NCBI RefSeq assembly: GCF_024763615.1 | Contig: NC_077224.1 | Location: forward strand, 88,670,712 to 88,734,711 | Direction of reading: 5' to 3' | From: Phlebotomus papatasi | Lineage: Eukaryota; Arthropoda; Insecta; Diptera; Psychodidae | Length of the DNA stretch: 64,000 bases | Part shown: one piece after another, positions 44,697-55,912 of the stretch | Numbering within the stretch: the first letter of the stretch is position 1 | Layout: each line of letters starts with the position of its first letter | Made by a program: the position numbers and the translations under genes | Notes under the pieces: generated by a model | The model's input: only the letters and a program-made list of their open reading frames with translations | Databases searched by the model: none | Told to the model about the DNA's origin: nothing

Positions 44697-47600
44697 ATGA
44701 AAATTGCAATTTTTGTGGTGCTGTGCAGCATTGCTGCCTGCCTAGCTGAACCTAAACCCGCAATCAATGAAATTCGGCAACAACAGAGCAAACCCGGACG
44801 GTTTTTGTCCCTGCCTGAAGCACAGAAATGTGCAAATCGTAAGTATTATGCCATCGACTCTTTTTACATCTCCTCCTGAATCTTACGAGACATCTTCTTA
44901 TGGATTAAAATTCCATTAAAATTCAAAGAGTGTTGAGTGGATTGTTTTTCTCTCCACTGCCAAAACTCCATAGAGGTATGAATATTTGTCTTCTTCGGCC
45001 AGAAATTGTTTAATTTTCTAATGTTCCAAGTCATGTGAGAAATTTTAAGTGGATTTTCGGGAATTTCAGTGAATAATGCGCCAATCTCGTGAGATAGGAA
45101 AATTAAAATGTACAATTTTCGCAGACAGTATATAAAGAAAAGTTGTTGCTTGTGCTAGATTTTGCAGACCAAGAGTTGCATTCTCTTTGCAAAATTATAT
45201 AGTCAACAAATCCGCAATATAACTTCTTGTCTTCGGAATACACGAGACTGATCAAATAGCCCCCCCTCCCTCCCCAATATATTGTGGTCAAATTGAAAAC
45301 GCGCACAGGTAAATTGAGTACACATGTGAGAGAATAAAGATAAATACTACAAATTATCCAAAGTTGCATTTGCTTGGACGCGAGAGCTACAAACATTTTG
45401 CTTTGGCTTAATGCGTGGCCCCTCGACCTTTACCAACTTCTCTTGCATAACTCTTTCACAGTCTCGATGTGTGAATAAATACTACGCGGGGAGTTTATAC
45501 ATTTTTTCTTACAGAAGTAGCGCCAGATAAACAAAAAAGTTCACTCATTGAAGATTTTTATATGGGAGAATGGGGTAGTTTCGTACAAACACGAATTTAG
45601 TCCGTTTCCTTTAATTAGTATTTAATTTAAATTACACGGAAATTTAAATTACAATTTTGATCTTGGAGATATTTCATGTCAAATATCAAACGGAAGAAGA
45701 ATTTGTATTAAGGGAGCGTGGGGTACTTTCACGCAGTCATTGCTTTCGAAAATAAAGTTTTTAGGACGAAAAATAATTATTTAGAAATTGTCCTGTATAT
45801 TTTTAGATAGCAAATAAACTTAAGAGAAACGGAATATATAGTTTATATGGATATGGATATGGTGCATATTCGTTTAGTAAATGAGTCCTGAAAGAAAGTT
45901 CAGCTGCGTGGAACTACCCCACTACCCACCAATAAATTTGGTTGCAATAAATTACTTTCTTGATTCTTGTTTTTTTTCCAAATTGTATCAAAATCTACAA
46001 TAAATTCCGAGCCAATTTCACGAATTTATTGAATAGTTTTCATAAAAAGAATAAAAAAAAAAAACAAAAATTAAAGTTATGACATACTATTCCAATTGTT
46101 CATAAAGCTTTAACTTTCTTTGCTAAAAAGTTGTTTAGTGATTCGTGAAGAGTATTAAGAACTGTTTAAAACCGATTAATGAATCCTCTAAAAGCTTGAC
46201 TAAAACAGCATGAGATTTGCATAATATTTTTTTGAGCAAAAGATCAATCTAGGGAATTTTTTCCGGTTCATAACTATAGTTGGAACCAGTTCATATTTGT
46301 CCGGAATTCAAAAACCTTAAAGGAATAAGTGAACCAAAGCAAATAATACACAGAAAAAAATATCTCGTAAAATTATTTGTAAATGCTTGTGAATTCCCTT
46401 TAAATCCATTGATTAAATCCAGATTGATTTAAGACTTGGCTGAGATTCAACTTCCCTTTCCGAAAGCGATTTAGTAAGATATTAAGGAGCAGGAATTTGC
46501 ATAATAATCAGGGTTGCCATTATGGGATATCTGCAGGTTTTTTGCAGATTTCAATCTCAGATAAAAAAATCAATTTTAATTTCGATGTGATAGAAAAATA
46601 CAAAAAATCTAACGTTTGTCTAATAAAGCAAGGAAGACAATTGCAATCGATTAAATTTTACTAATTCGAAAAATGTGTTCGAGCAGCATTAATCTTAAGA
46701 AAATGTCTTTCAAACTGTTAGACTTTGTGAGATAGTTTCAGTTTAAAACATGACTAAACTGTTTGTACTTTATAGTTTCCCCTTTGCACAAAATTTTCTT
46801 CTTTTCTTCACTTTAATTCAATTGGTTAATTTTGTTTAAGCTCAATATCTATGAAAAAACACTAATTCATCGATTAGGGTTGCCATAAAATAGTTGCAGT
46901 TTTTTTTTTTAGATTTTTAGAAGTAGACAGGGGCAGTTTTGAACAGTACCACAGAGAAAAATTGTATTTTCGGTATGCTAATTCCACTTTTTCTTTTCTA
47001 AAAATACAGTCAGTCCCGGGATTGTGTACCTGACAGGATTATGCACATACAATTATGCAAGTTTGCCTACCTTTTGAAGTCAATTTGTAAAATCATTCTT
47101 GAAACACGCCTGAATGTATACTCTTTTGTGATGTGGGAAATTAAAAGACACCATACTTATATTTTAGAACAAAACTGTACTATCTTTTATAAAGGCAAAT
47201 TTATAAATATTTTAACAATTTATTGAAGAACTGTGGCCAAAAAATACTGTTTATTAATGCATTTCTTTTAAATACTTGTATCTTTTTGTTCTTACTACTT
47301 TTACTCCGCGCGGAATTCTTTCTTCAGCATATTTATTCAAAAGAAGTCTCCTGCGGGTATGCAAATTTTCCCGCTACATAAATACCATTTCGCGTGTTTT
47401 TTCGGTATCGAAAATGTGCATAATCCCATGATGATCCAACCTTCATGACCGATATATGCTTCACTTTCCTTAACCCAATATCCTTTCGTTAACTCATTTA
47501 AAGTCAAAACCGATTGGAAATGCCCCATCCTCCTCTACACGTTTTTTTGCGTATTACCTGGACAATTGTTTAGTCATTAAGGCACCCATCATTATACACT

Positions 47601-50600
47601 TGAGCAAAAATATTGGGTGTGTATTTCACACTTTCATTTTAGGTCAACAAGCCCCAACGACGATAAACAACAAAAAAAGCCCATTGAGAAGTGACCAAAT
47701 AAAAATTTTCAAAATTAATATCACAATATTAGCTCAAGAGTTGACGGAAAGTGAAAATAACTCGATCGCGGAATTAATATGTTGCATCAATTTGAATAAA
47801 TATGGAATTAACACCATATGGAGGAAAATTAATCCAAAAGAAAAAGAAAGCCACCGCCTGAGAAATGCAAAAGGGTCTCAATTTAAAATTCCAAATGATG
47901 CTGCGTAAATTACAGTGATTTGCCACTTGCACAGAGACTTCAACATACAAAAAAAACCTTGTTTTATGTTTTCCATTTCATTTATGTCACTTTCAATCCA
48001 ATTCACAGCAGTCACTCATGTAAATAAGAAATTATTGCAACATTATTGGAAGTGGCATAAAAAAATAAATGGTCAAAATCGACCAATTTTTCTTCTTTTT
48101 TTTTGTTTTTAAAGTCACCTCTTTTTCTTAATGATCCGAGAAATCAATAAAAAGACCATTTTAATAAAAAATGATAGAATTATTTATGCAACCTCTCAAC
48201 ATGAATAATTTATAACTTTCCTTATCGATAAGTTTCCACGGTAATTTTCCATGTAACACCGAGAAATGTGAAGAAAGTAGCTAAAGTGACTCACTAATAA
48301 TGGATTTAATCAAAGTTTTCCGCAATTTGAACACTGATCACCAAATAAAAAGCTAAAGAGCAACTGACAAGTTTTAATATGGTTTTTATCAGACTTACCC
48401 ATTCGAAATGGTTCACATAAATACTTTCAATTTTATTAAAACCAATCAAGAATTGAGATAGTATTTTGAAGAATATTTACTTAATATTCTGGTTAGTAGA
48501 AAAATTAAAATCTTCATTGAAAGCTTGAGATTTTCAGTTAAATAAGGTTTGCGATTATAGCACCTCTAGCTTTTTAGTTCATAGAAATTAGAATGATCTT
48601 TATACTAAGACGGATTTAGATCAACTTTGCAGTATATATGGGTCGTGCACACCTTTTAGATCAGGAAAATTCCATGTAATCGAAAATCACACATCTTTCT
48701 TTCTCAAACGTTTTGCATATGTCTATTTCACTCTTTCGGACTCTTCTTCTTCATTTAAACATCAGACCAATTTAAATTTAGATCAATCTAATTTTGAGCG
48801 CCAAACAATGTGATAGACATGCAAAACGTGTGAGAAAGAAAGTGGTGTGAATTTTGATTTCATAAAATTTACATTTTGATTATTTTTAATCAAAACAAAC
48901 AAAGTAATATTAAATATTTATGTAAAAATCTCCCAAAGGAGTATATCATACCCTGAGAAAAACAATTTGTAACAGTGTTTAATGATAGGTATACTTTTGC
49001 TTGAATTATTTACAAAAACCTATTTAAATAAAATCATAATTATGCATTTTTTTTTATAGCAACCTTCTTCTATAAATTTAAAAAGCTGTTGAATTTTTTA
49101 CCCAAACCAGCTACCACAAAAAAAACTTTTTTTTATAAATGGTCAAATTTTATAAAATCAAAATTCGCGTCCCTTTTTTCTCAAAAGATTTGCATAAGTG
49201 TATCTCATGCTTTCTGATGCAAAATTGGGCTGAACTAAATTTAATTTGGTGTGATGTTCAAAAGAAGAAGAAGAGTGCAAAAGAGTATAATAGATATGTG
49301 CAAGCCTTTAAAGAAAAAAGGGATATAAATTATGACTTTATGAAATTTTCCTAATCTAGAATTTGTGGCACAACTTTTAGATCAGGAAAATTTCGTAAAA
49401 CCGAAATTCACATCCCTCTGTTTCTTAGATGTTTCCTATATGTCTGACTTATTCTTTGGCATTCAAAATTAGAGTTAACTAAATTGAATTTGTTATGAAA
49501 TTTATAAGAAGAGGAAGAGTTCAGAATAAACAAGAAGTTTGAGGAAGAAAGGGATGTTAATTTCGATTACATGAAATTTTCCTGATCTTGCAACGTGTGC
49601 CAGAGCCAGTAGGAATGAAAAGTACTAGAACTCATTAAATATTTATTTACAAAAAGAATTTAATGCTCAGTTAATTTCCAATTATTTTAAATAGTAGTAA
49701 AAAAAAAGTAAAAATGAAAAATGAGCAGTAAAATATCCAATTTTGGTTAGTAAAAAATCCAAACCTTTCGAGAATAAGTAGGGGAAAGTGCCCATGCTTT
49801 GCACGGTCCCAGGCTTTACAATGACTAAATTTTTTCTATGTTTCTGAATAAATGCGGCTCCGAGATATATTTTAAATACAAGATACTTTCCGCTAGTTTT
49901 AAAATATGAATGAGATGAGTCACATTATTGAAAAACATACAAAAAATTTAGTCATTGTCAAACTTGGGACCGTGTAAAGCATGGTCACTTTCCCCTAGAA
50001 TTGTTGCTGGAAAAAGTAAAGGCTTTTTATTTTTTATTTGCCAAAAATTTTACGATAATATCACCGCTTTTATTTTTTATATTAAATGCTTAACTAATTT
50101 TAACTTTTTACTGCTCATTGACTAAGCAGTAAATTTAGTACAATACATTTTTAATGCCTTTATCATTTTATTCAATTTTTAATTAACACTAAACCTACCG
50201 ACCGTTTTTGGTCGTTTTCATAGCCCGCTTTCTGTGACGTTTGTTCGGTTTCAAACGGTTCTGGCTTCTGGCTATTCTATGAAAAATTAAATAGAAATCT
50301 TTCTCTTGAACATTATTTTTAGTACATAATTGCTCTCATATATTTCTGCATAAATCGACTTTCTTTGTAGTGATTTCTGTCAAGACTGTTTTTCCTAGTC
50401 CTCGCTGTGTTCCAAAACCACCAAACAGTCATTGACAGGAAACAATGCAAAGAAAAATCGATAATGCAGAAGTACATAAGAGCAGCCATGTACTAAAAAA
50501 AAAAATTGATGAGATAGATTTCCCCTGAGCAATTTTCAAATTTTCAATTTTCTGCATAAATGATATCCAAATTGTTTTCAGGAATGGATTTTTAGTTATT

Positions 50601-52646
50601 TTAATCTGACGCAAGTACAAATACATTTTATTGTTCCTTTTTCTCACTTCGAAAAAGTCATACAAAGCTTTTGCTAGAAGTGACGCGCGGAAAGTTTGGC
50701 AGTGCATCGATTTTGATAATATTTTCCTTCAAAGTCTCTCCTGATTTGAATTCAAGTTGTCAATTTGTTTTGTTGGATAGTTACTCTATCAAAATCAATG
50801 GAGTGAACCTTTAAACGATACAAATTTTCTCTTAATTTGCAAAGGAATGTTTATAGTAGACTCTCACTCAATCGGCTCTTTTTCAATCGGGCGACGAATT
50901 TTGTTGACAATTTTCACGTTTAATTATGAAGCTAATTCGCTCAAATTCGCTTTAGTTCTTCCTATTTTATCGTGATTCTTTATAATTGAGCGCTTTTTCT
51001 GGAATTTATAAAGGCTTTGACGCTCAATTCTATCGCTAAACCGGATGACATTTTGCCCCATATTCCCGATTGAGGGAGAGTCTACTGTACCGTTTCTCAT
51101 CTTGTCTCATGAGGTTAATAATTATTTTATTTTATTTATTTATTATATTTGACTTTTGAGACACAAATCTCTTGGAAGCATATAATATAGTCGAAAAAGA
51201 ATGTGAAGAGAAGTAACAAGCGTCCATCGCCGTCTTACCGTTGGTGACCAATCTTCAGAGTAAAACGGTGGAAAAACTCTTTCGCAGGTTGTAATATGCC
51301 AAGAGCAATACATCTGTCTTATCTATCTTATAGCTAAGAAATAACGAACTAGCTCTTTGCAACAAAAGGGAAAATTCGAATTGTTTGAAGGTTCACTGCG
51401 TACGAACCATGCCTGCATTCCCCCAAAGAGATGATTTTCGTATGACAATATTCTGATTAGAAGTGTCTAGTCCTCAGGAAGGTCGAGAAAAGTAAAATAT
51501 TCTAAATTAATTTATCAAATAACGTTAATCTTTATTTTTACAATAGCTTTAATGTGATCTAATTTACGTTTACTCACTAAACGAATTTTATGATTCATGT
51601 GCAACCTTAAAAGCAGAGACCTTCAGAAGTTAATGTAGCAGCTAAGTGACGAGTACTTGAAGATTGCATGAGTAAATACTAAAAATTCGTATTAATTTTT
51701 TGGTTACTCATACAAAATTTAGAGGAGAAAGAGGAAAAAAAACCACAAATTTATGGCCAGTTTTTCAATTTGACTGCTTCCACATTTGATATGAATGACA
51801 CATTTTCGCCAGAAAGACGTTGGAGGACTTGCATAATGCGTTATGATCAGAAATAGCATTAAAAAAGAGTTGATCGCTAGAGAAAATTGAGATTTATTCG
51901 CTATTTTGCGACTTGCAATAAATAAAAAGATACTTTATTGATCAAAAGTGATTGAACCATTCATGAGAATTAATCATTCTCGGCTATGCAACGGATAAAA
52001 GACATGGAGGAAAATTGAAAAATGATTCATTTCCGCTAATGCTTTTTTGTTTGTTCTGCTTTTTTCCCCTCCGGCAATCCCAGGTCCCAAGCAGTTCAAC
52101 TACAAGGGTCACAATTACTTCTTCTCTGGGCATGTGCCAGCACTTGAAAACAAGAAATATGACTGGTTGGATGGACGCAATCTCTGCCGTGAATATTGCA
52201 TGGATTTGGTGTCAATGGAGACTCAGGAAGAGAACAATCTGATCTTCAGACTCATCCAGACCAACGATGTACCCTACATCTGGACCTCTGGTCGTCTCTG
52301 TGACTTCAAGGGATGCGAAGGACGTGCTGATCTTGAGCCAAAGAACATCTTCGGATGGTTCTGGTCGGCCAATCGTGAGAAGATTCAGCCCACAAATCAA
52401 ATCCCACAGGGCTGGGGATACAATCCATGGAGCCGAACTGGTCACAAGAAGCAACCCCAACCCGACAATGCCGAATTCGACATCAACCAGACCAGCGAAT
52501 CCTGCCTCTCTGTCCTCAACAATGTCTACAACGACGGAATTGCGTGGCATGATGTTGCCTGCTACCACGAGAAGCCCGTAGTCTGTGAGGACAATGAGGA
52601 ACTCCTCAACTACGTAGCAGCTACAAATCCGGGAATTCGTCTCTAA
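44697..52646 (+). CDS. slf: Secreted C-type lectin, Schlaff-like
   Basis: Schlaff (CG3244, formerly Clect27) is a secreted C-type lectin-domain protein reported to be needed for cuticle compactness and barrier function in Drosophila. Two coding exons, 44697-44838 and 52084-52646, join with consistent phase (AATC/GTAAGT donor, CCCAG acceptor) to give 234 residues. Residues 1-17 (MKIAIFVVLCSIAACLA) form a signal peptide. A short linker with C45 follows, then one C-type lectin domain from about residue 49, with RNLCREYCMDLVSMETQEEN, YIWTSGRLCDFKGCEGR and WHDVACYHEKPVVCEDNEEL. The domain is remarkably close to the Drosophila protein as I remember it. The canonical calcium and sugar motifs EPN and WND are not present (WHD instead), so sugar binding is doubtful. 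The ATG lies directly at a splice acceptor, so a non-coding leader exon must exist upstream. The 7.2 kb intron is packed with MITEs. Confidence 0.93.
48650..48868. mobile_element. MITE, GATCAGGAAA family, copy 2
   Basis: The left end CACACCTTTTAGATCAGGAA mirrors the right arm, which ends GTGGTGTGAATTTTGATTTC. Arms near the centre (GTTTTGCATATGTCTATTTC and TGATAGACATGCAAAACG) are complementary. Confidence 0.55.
49112..49366. mobile_element. MITE, GATCAGGAAA family, copy 3
   Basis: The right part GAAATTTTCCTAATCTAG and the centre AAAAGAAGAAGAAGAGTGCA match copy 1. The left end is degraded by T runs. It abuts copy 4 directly. Confidence 0.5.
49363..49607. mobile_element. MITE, GATCAGGAAA family, copy 4
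   Basis: Left end TGGCACAACTTTTAGATCAG and right end GATCTTGCAACGTGTGCCA are inverted. Together with copies 2 and 3 it forms a one-kilobase cluster. Confidence 0.6.
49779..49997. mobile_element. MITE, GGGGAAAGTGCCC family, copy 3
   Basis: Ends TAGGGGAAAGTGCCCATGC and ATGGTCACTTTCCCCTA; inner arms GCACGGTCCCAGGCTTTACA and CAAACTTGGGACCGTG. TA borders. Confidence 0.75.
50352..50470. mobile_element. Hairpin MITE, CGACTTTTCTTTGT family, copy 3
   Basis: The left arm has ATCGACTTTCTTTGTAG and TCTGTCAAGACTGTTT. The right arm has AAACAGTCATTGACAGG and CAAAGAAAAATCGATAA. Compact non-coding hairpin. Confidence 0.6.
50852..51089. mobile_element. MITE, CAGTAGACTCTC family, copy 3
   Basis: Ends TATAGTAGACTCTCACTCAA and GAGGGAGAGTCTACTGTA. 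Very similar throughout to copy 1 at 9.4 kb, indicating relatively recent activity of this family. Confidence 0.75.
51218..51300 (-). pseudogene. Relic of the THAP transposon's terminal exon
   Basis: On the minus strand this translates to a peptide ending AKEFFHRFTLKIGHQR followed by a stop, closely matching QKEHFHRLALEVGQQR and stop at 19750. Nucleotide identity is high across GCCGTCTTA, CAGAG(T/C)(A/T)AAACGGTGGAAA and GGTTGTA. Only this exon portion was found nearby; no THAP exon accompanies it. Confidence 0.65.
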
Positions 52647-53033
52647 AGACACCCAGCTGCCCTCTCCCTCCTCCACCCCCCAATCCTCCTCTTATGAACT
52701 ACAATAGTTTCAGTAATTTTAATTATTTTTAAATTCTTAGTGTTTGTTTTTTTTCTTATAACGCAAACAATTATGATCTGATTGCATCATATCTGACCTC
52801 TCCACTATTTTTCTTCCCTATTCACCTTGACCTTCTACGCTAAAGAATCAGTTTTATCTCTGGAATTTGTAGATATGGCAAAATTACTATAATTACACAA
52901 AAATACCGGAAGAAAAAAAATGTTCTCCACAGAAATGTGTTTGTAAACTATTTCGATGATCTTCAACTGAGACATCTTACTGTAATACTGTGAATATTTA
53001 TTAATTTTTACCTAACAAAATATACTCTTCTAA

Positions 53034-53039
53034 AATAAA
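53034..53039 (+). terminator. Likely polyadenylation signal of the lectin gene
   Basis: AATAAA about 390 bp after the stop codon. It is the first canonical hexamer I noticed downstream. Confidence 0.5.
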
Positions 53040-53265
53040 ATTGTTTGTTTTTACTTGAAAATTAATATGGATCATGTGGAAGGTGTATCTTTGTCCCTCA
53101 ATCTTGCTTTTGTGAAAGGATGTAGAAAAGAAGAACAGCTTAACAGCAGTATTTTACGGGTAAGGAAAAGTTATTAATATTTTACGAACATTGCATAAGA
53201 AACTTGAAGACACAAGAATGGATTCTTAACGCTTAAAAGTTTAAGGAGGCATTTTATGCCAAATT

Positions 53266-53402
53266 TTGAATGACGAGTTGGGAACAGTTGCGGCGAAAAT
53301 GGAACAGAAGAGGTGTAATTACTATCAATTGCGGAGAAAGTGGGAACAGAAGCCAAGCAATTACGATCAGTCGCGGCGAAAATGGGAACAGTCGTGGAAT
53401 GC
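53266..53402. repeat. Degenerate GCGGCGAAAATGGGAACAG minisatellite
   Basis: Four or so diverged copies of a motif near GCGGCGAAAATGGGAACAG. The same motif recurs at 62826-62900 inside the REPS1-like gene. The apparent open frames here are by-products. Confidence 0.55.
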
Positions 53403-53491
53403 TCATGATTTTTTCACTTACACAATATTCAATTGTACTGAGACTTAGAATATTCATGTAATAAACAAACAAAAGAGAATTTTGTATAATG

Positions 53492-53623
53492 GTGTCTACA
53501 CACTAGAAGCAATTTCAAAAATCCCTTTTTTAAAAAATTCTGACGTTTCTGCTTACGGATAGGAGAAATTTTCTTTAAAAGGGCACTTTTTTTTTAAATT
53601 GCTCCTAGTGTCTAGAGGGCATA
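53492..53623. mobile_element. Short MITE with GTCTACACACTAG ends
   Basis: The left end GTGTCTACACACTAGAAGCA, then ATTTC, mirrors AAATTGCTCCTAGTGTCTAG on the right. Related in its ends to the larger element at 39379-39880. Confidence 0.55.
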
Positions 53624-54165
53624 AAAACAATGTTTTTCTTTACTTATTTTGATGTAAAAGGTTTCTTTTCAAATTGAGAGCAATTTTCATCATAAATGCT
53701 TTTTCAAAAGAGAATTGCCGTGTCACTGTAGGAAAAGATGTCAATCTGATCTCATAGTAAATCTCTGATCGCATAGTAAAAAAAAATATTTCAAGGGTTA
53801 ATCGTTGGTTAGCTTTTTACACAATTTTGTTATTGTGATATTACACAACTAAAATGTGTAATATAAATTTTTTGTAATGGTAAAATGTGTGGACGTTAAC
53901 AGATTGCAAAATTGATAGGGACAGGTTCAGGCTTACAGGCTTCGCATCGCACACTCTGCCTTCGAACCCTAATTATTTTTTCCATATTCCTTTAATGAAT
54001 CTGATCTATGTAGGTCATATTTTAAAAGCTAGTCTTAAGTCACAGATTTCTTGAAAAGATTAGGACAGAGTCATTAAAGAAATACGACAAAAGTATAAAG
54101 TGTTTGAAGCCAGGAGTAGGTGCGAACCTGAAATCCTTCCCCTAAAAGAAGACTCAATCATGCAC

Positions 54166-54850
54166 AGTAAAAGAATGATTACAGGAATAATCATTGGTTT
54201 GCTTTTTTACTACGATTATTCCTGTAAAGTCACTCAAATATCTATATCAGTAAAACGCGTAATCTGAAAATGTGTAATTTAAATTTTATGTAATGGTAAA
54301 TCGTGTAACCAACTGCCAATGATTACACAGTTGTGTACATTTTCTAAACCACAAAAATAGGTATATGGAAAATAAATATTTTATCTATCTTATTTTCTTA
54401 CATATTTAGTGTAAAATTACACAATTTTTCTTACAAAATGTGTATAAATTACACAAATGTGTATCAGTACACATAATTGCATGTTTATGTAAAATTTACA
54501 GTGAAAATCATGGTAAAGTAGCTAAAAATTTTTTACTGTGCCGGCATAACCGTTGGTTTGCTTTTTCACCACGATTATTCTTGTAAAGTTACTCAAATAT
54601 GTATCTCAACAAAACACGTAATCTAAAAATGTGTAATTAAAATTTTATGTAATTGTAAACTGTGTAAGCAACTGCGAATGATTGCACAGTTGTGTACAGT
54701 ATCTTAGATATTTCGTGTAAAATTACACAGTTTTCAGACAAAATGTGTACAAATTACACAAATGTGTATCAGTACACACGATTACATGTTTATGTAGAAT
54801 TTACAATGAAAATCATGGTAAAATAGGTGAAAATTTTTTTACTATGTGTA
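54166..54850. repeat. Tandem pair of about 360-bp repeats rich in TGTGTAATTACACA
   Basis: Two consecutive copies, offset by about 359 bp, each with GGTTTGCTTTTT, ACGATTATTC(C/T)TGTAAAG, AATGATT(A/G)CACAGTTGTGTA and a run of TGTGTA / TACACA motifs in both orientations. A partial third copy lies at 53760-53900. No coding potential. Confidence 0.65.
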
Positions 54851-55049
54851 TATTTTTACACAATTTGTATATTTACACATATGTTAGATAAAATGTGTAA
54901 AATATAAATAACATCAGCGATGTGCAAGAACCATTTGAAACTGAACAAACGTCAAATGAAACTTGTACGTTATTGGTCAAAACGCTATATGAACAAACTT
55001 ATTTTGACGTTTATTCGGTTTCAACGGTTTTTACACACCTCTGAATTAC

Positions 55050-55310
55050 ATGAATGTGTCCCGCCTGTTTTATCCATCCCATCCGTTCTGTCTATTCTAT
55101 TTGACTTATTCGTTCTGTCTGTCCCATCCGTTACGTCTGTTCTATCTTTTTCATCTGTCCCATCCGTTCCGTGTGTCCGCCCCGTTACATCCTATCCGTT
55201 CTGCCCACTGCGTTCGTCTCTTCTGTCGCGTCCGGTTTGCCCATCGTGTCCTTTTTGACCATTTCGTCTGCCCCATTTGTTCCGTCAGGTCCTGCATATT
55301 CGCTTGTCCG
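55050..55310. repeat. Pyrimidine-rich degenerate minisatellite
   Basis: Repeated CCCATCCGTTCTGTCTGTCC-like phrases with an irregular period of 5-10 bp. The SVPSV-rich peptides that result are artefacts of the repeat. Confidence 0.7.
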
Positions 55311-55410
55311 TCCATTCATCACAATCATACTATCTTGTCTACTGTGTACATACAAATTGTACATATATACACAAAAATTACATATTTATGAAAATTTACA
55401 ATAAAAAATA

Positions 55411-55730
55411 TTAGTTAAACGGCCAATAATTTTTTAAGACGTAAAATATCTCCTCCGTGGCGCTAATCCATTGATCAACTTTATTATAAATCAGCGGATT
55501 GTCCACGAAACGTCCGGGGAAAATTCTGAGGAATTTCTTGCTGAGGATGGCATTATGCTCTATGGTTATAGGGGTTACCCAAGACAAATTCCAACCGTTT
55601 GCTTTTGAAATTCAAAGAGCACGAGAAAGTGAGGATTTCTGGGCATTTCCACTGGCGCTACTCCTAACCAAGAGGTGAGAATCTGAGAACTGAATGTCAG
55701 AATCGCCAGAGCGAAGTGAATAATCACCAT
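55411..55730 (-). pseudogene. Decayed coding relic, possibly serine-protease-like
   Basis: A 51-codon open frame (55730-55575) begins with a signal-peptide-like MVIIHFALAILTFSS and continues with NPHFLVLFEFQKQTVGICLG. A second frame takes over (about 55600-55411) with WVTPITIEHNAILSKKFL and PLIYNKVDQWISATEEI. The pattern of secretion signal, GxCxG-like strand, then a C-terminal YxxVxxWI helix loosely recalls trypsin-like proteases. No catalytic His-Asp-Ser triad is visible and a frame change is needed. It is either a broken gene or coincidence; it lies head-to-head with the REPS1-like gene. Confidence 0.3.
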
Positions 55731-55912
55731 AAATTTCACCAGAATAAGTCCACTAGAGTTTAAGAAGGAATTTCTCCTGGATAGAGTGCAGAGTAATCAA
55801 TTAGTGAATGCTGTAAATGTTGCTGGGAGTGTACTTGGCAGATGATTGTGGTGTGCAAAGGTGAAAATTGAGCCGAAGACATCTGCAAGAGCGTGAACAT
55901 TTGGTGGACAAA

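Larger units (their letters stand above)
50801..51424. mobile_element. Composite: interrupted GAGTGAACCTTCAAAC MITE
   Basis: The left arm fragment (GAGTGAACCTTTAAACGATA, AATTTTCTCTTAATTTGC) and the right arm (ATCTATCTTATAGCTAAG through GGTTCACTGCGTACGAACC) are the two halves of the element seen whole at 42003-42221. Between them lie a CAGTAGACTCTC MITE (50852-51089) and a relic of the THAP element's terminal exon (51218-51300). Confidence 0.6.
44839..52083 (+). other. Large repeat-filled intron of the lectin gene
   Basis: About 7.2 kb between the signal-peptide exon and the lectin-domain exon. No internal exon is needed, since the phases already match. Besides the elements listed separately it contains, at 46.14-46.34 kb, a fragment of the ACCGGTTCA-type repeat. 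At 45.57-45.93 kb there is a GGGGTAGTTTCG / GGAACTACCCCAC inverted pair. Open frames in the intron (for example 47600-47908) lack recognisable content. Confidence 0.6.

Noticed and set aside
47600..47908. 102-codon open frame inside the lectin intron
   Set aside because: Its composition is AT-driven (Lys, Asn, Ile), with no motif and no splice context suggesting an exon.
52212..52676. Minus-strand 154-codon open frame over the lectin exon
   Set aside because: It is the complement of a strongly conserved lectin-domain exon and lacks any family motif.
53254..53472. Overlapping open frames on both strands near 53.3 kb
   Set aside because: They are produced by the GCGGCGAAAATGGGAACAG minisatellite, which recurs at 62.8 kb.
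54920..55404. Serine/valine/proline-rich open frames
   Set aside because: They come from a pyrimidine-rich degenerate minisatellite read in three frames; there is no protein-like composition outside it.
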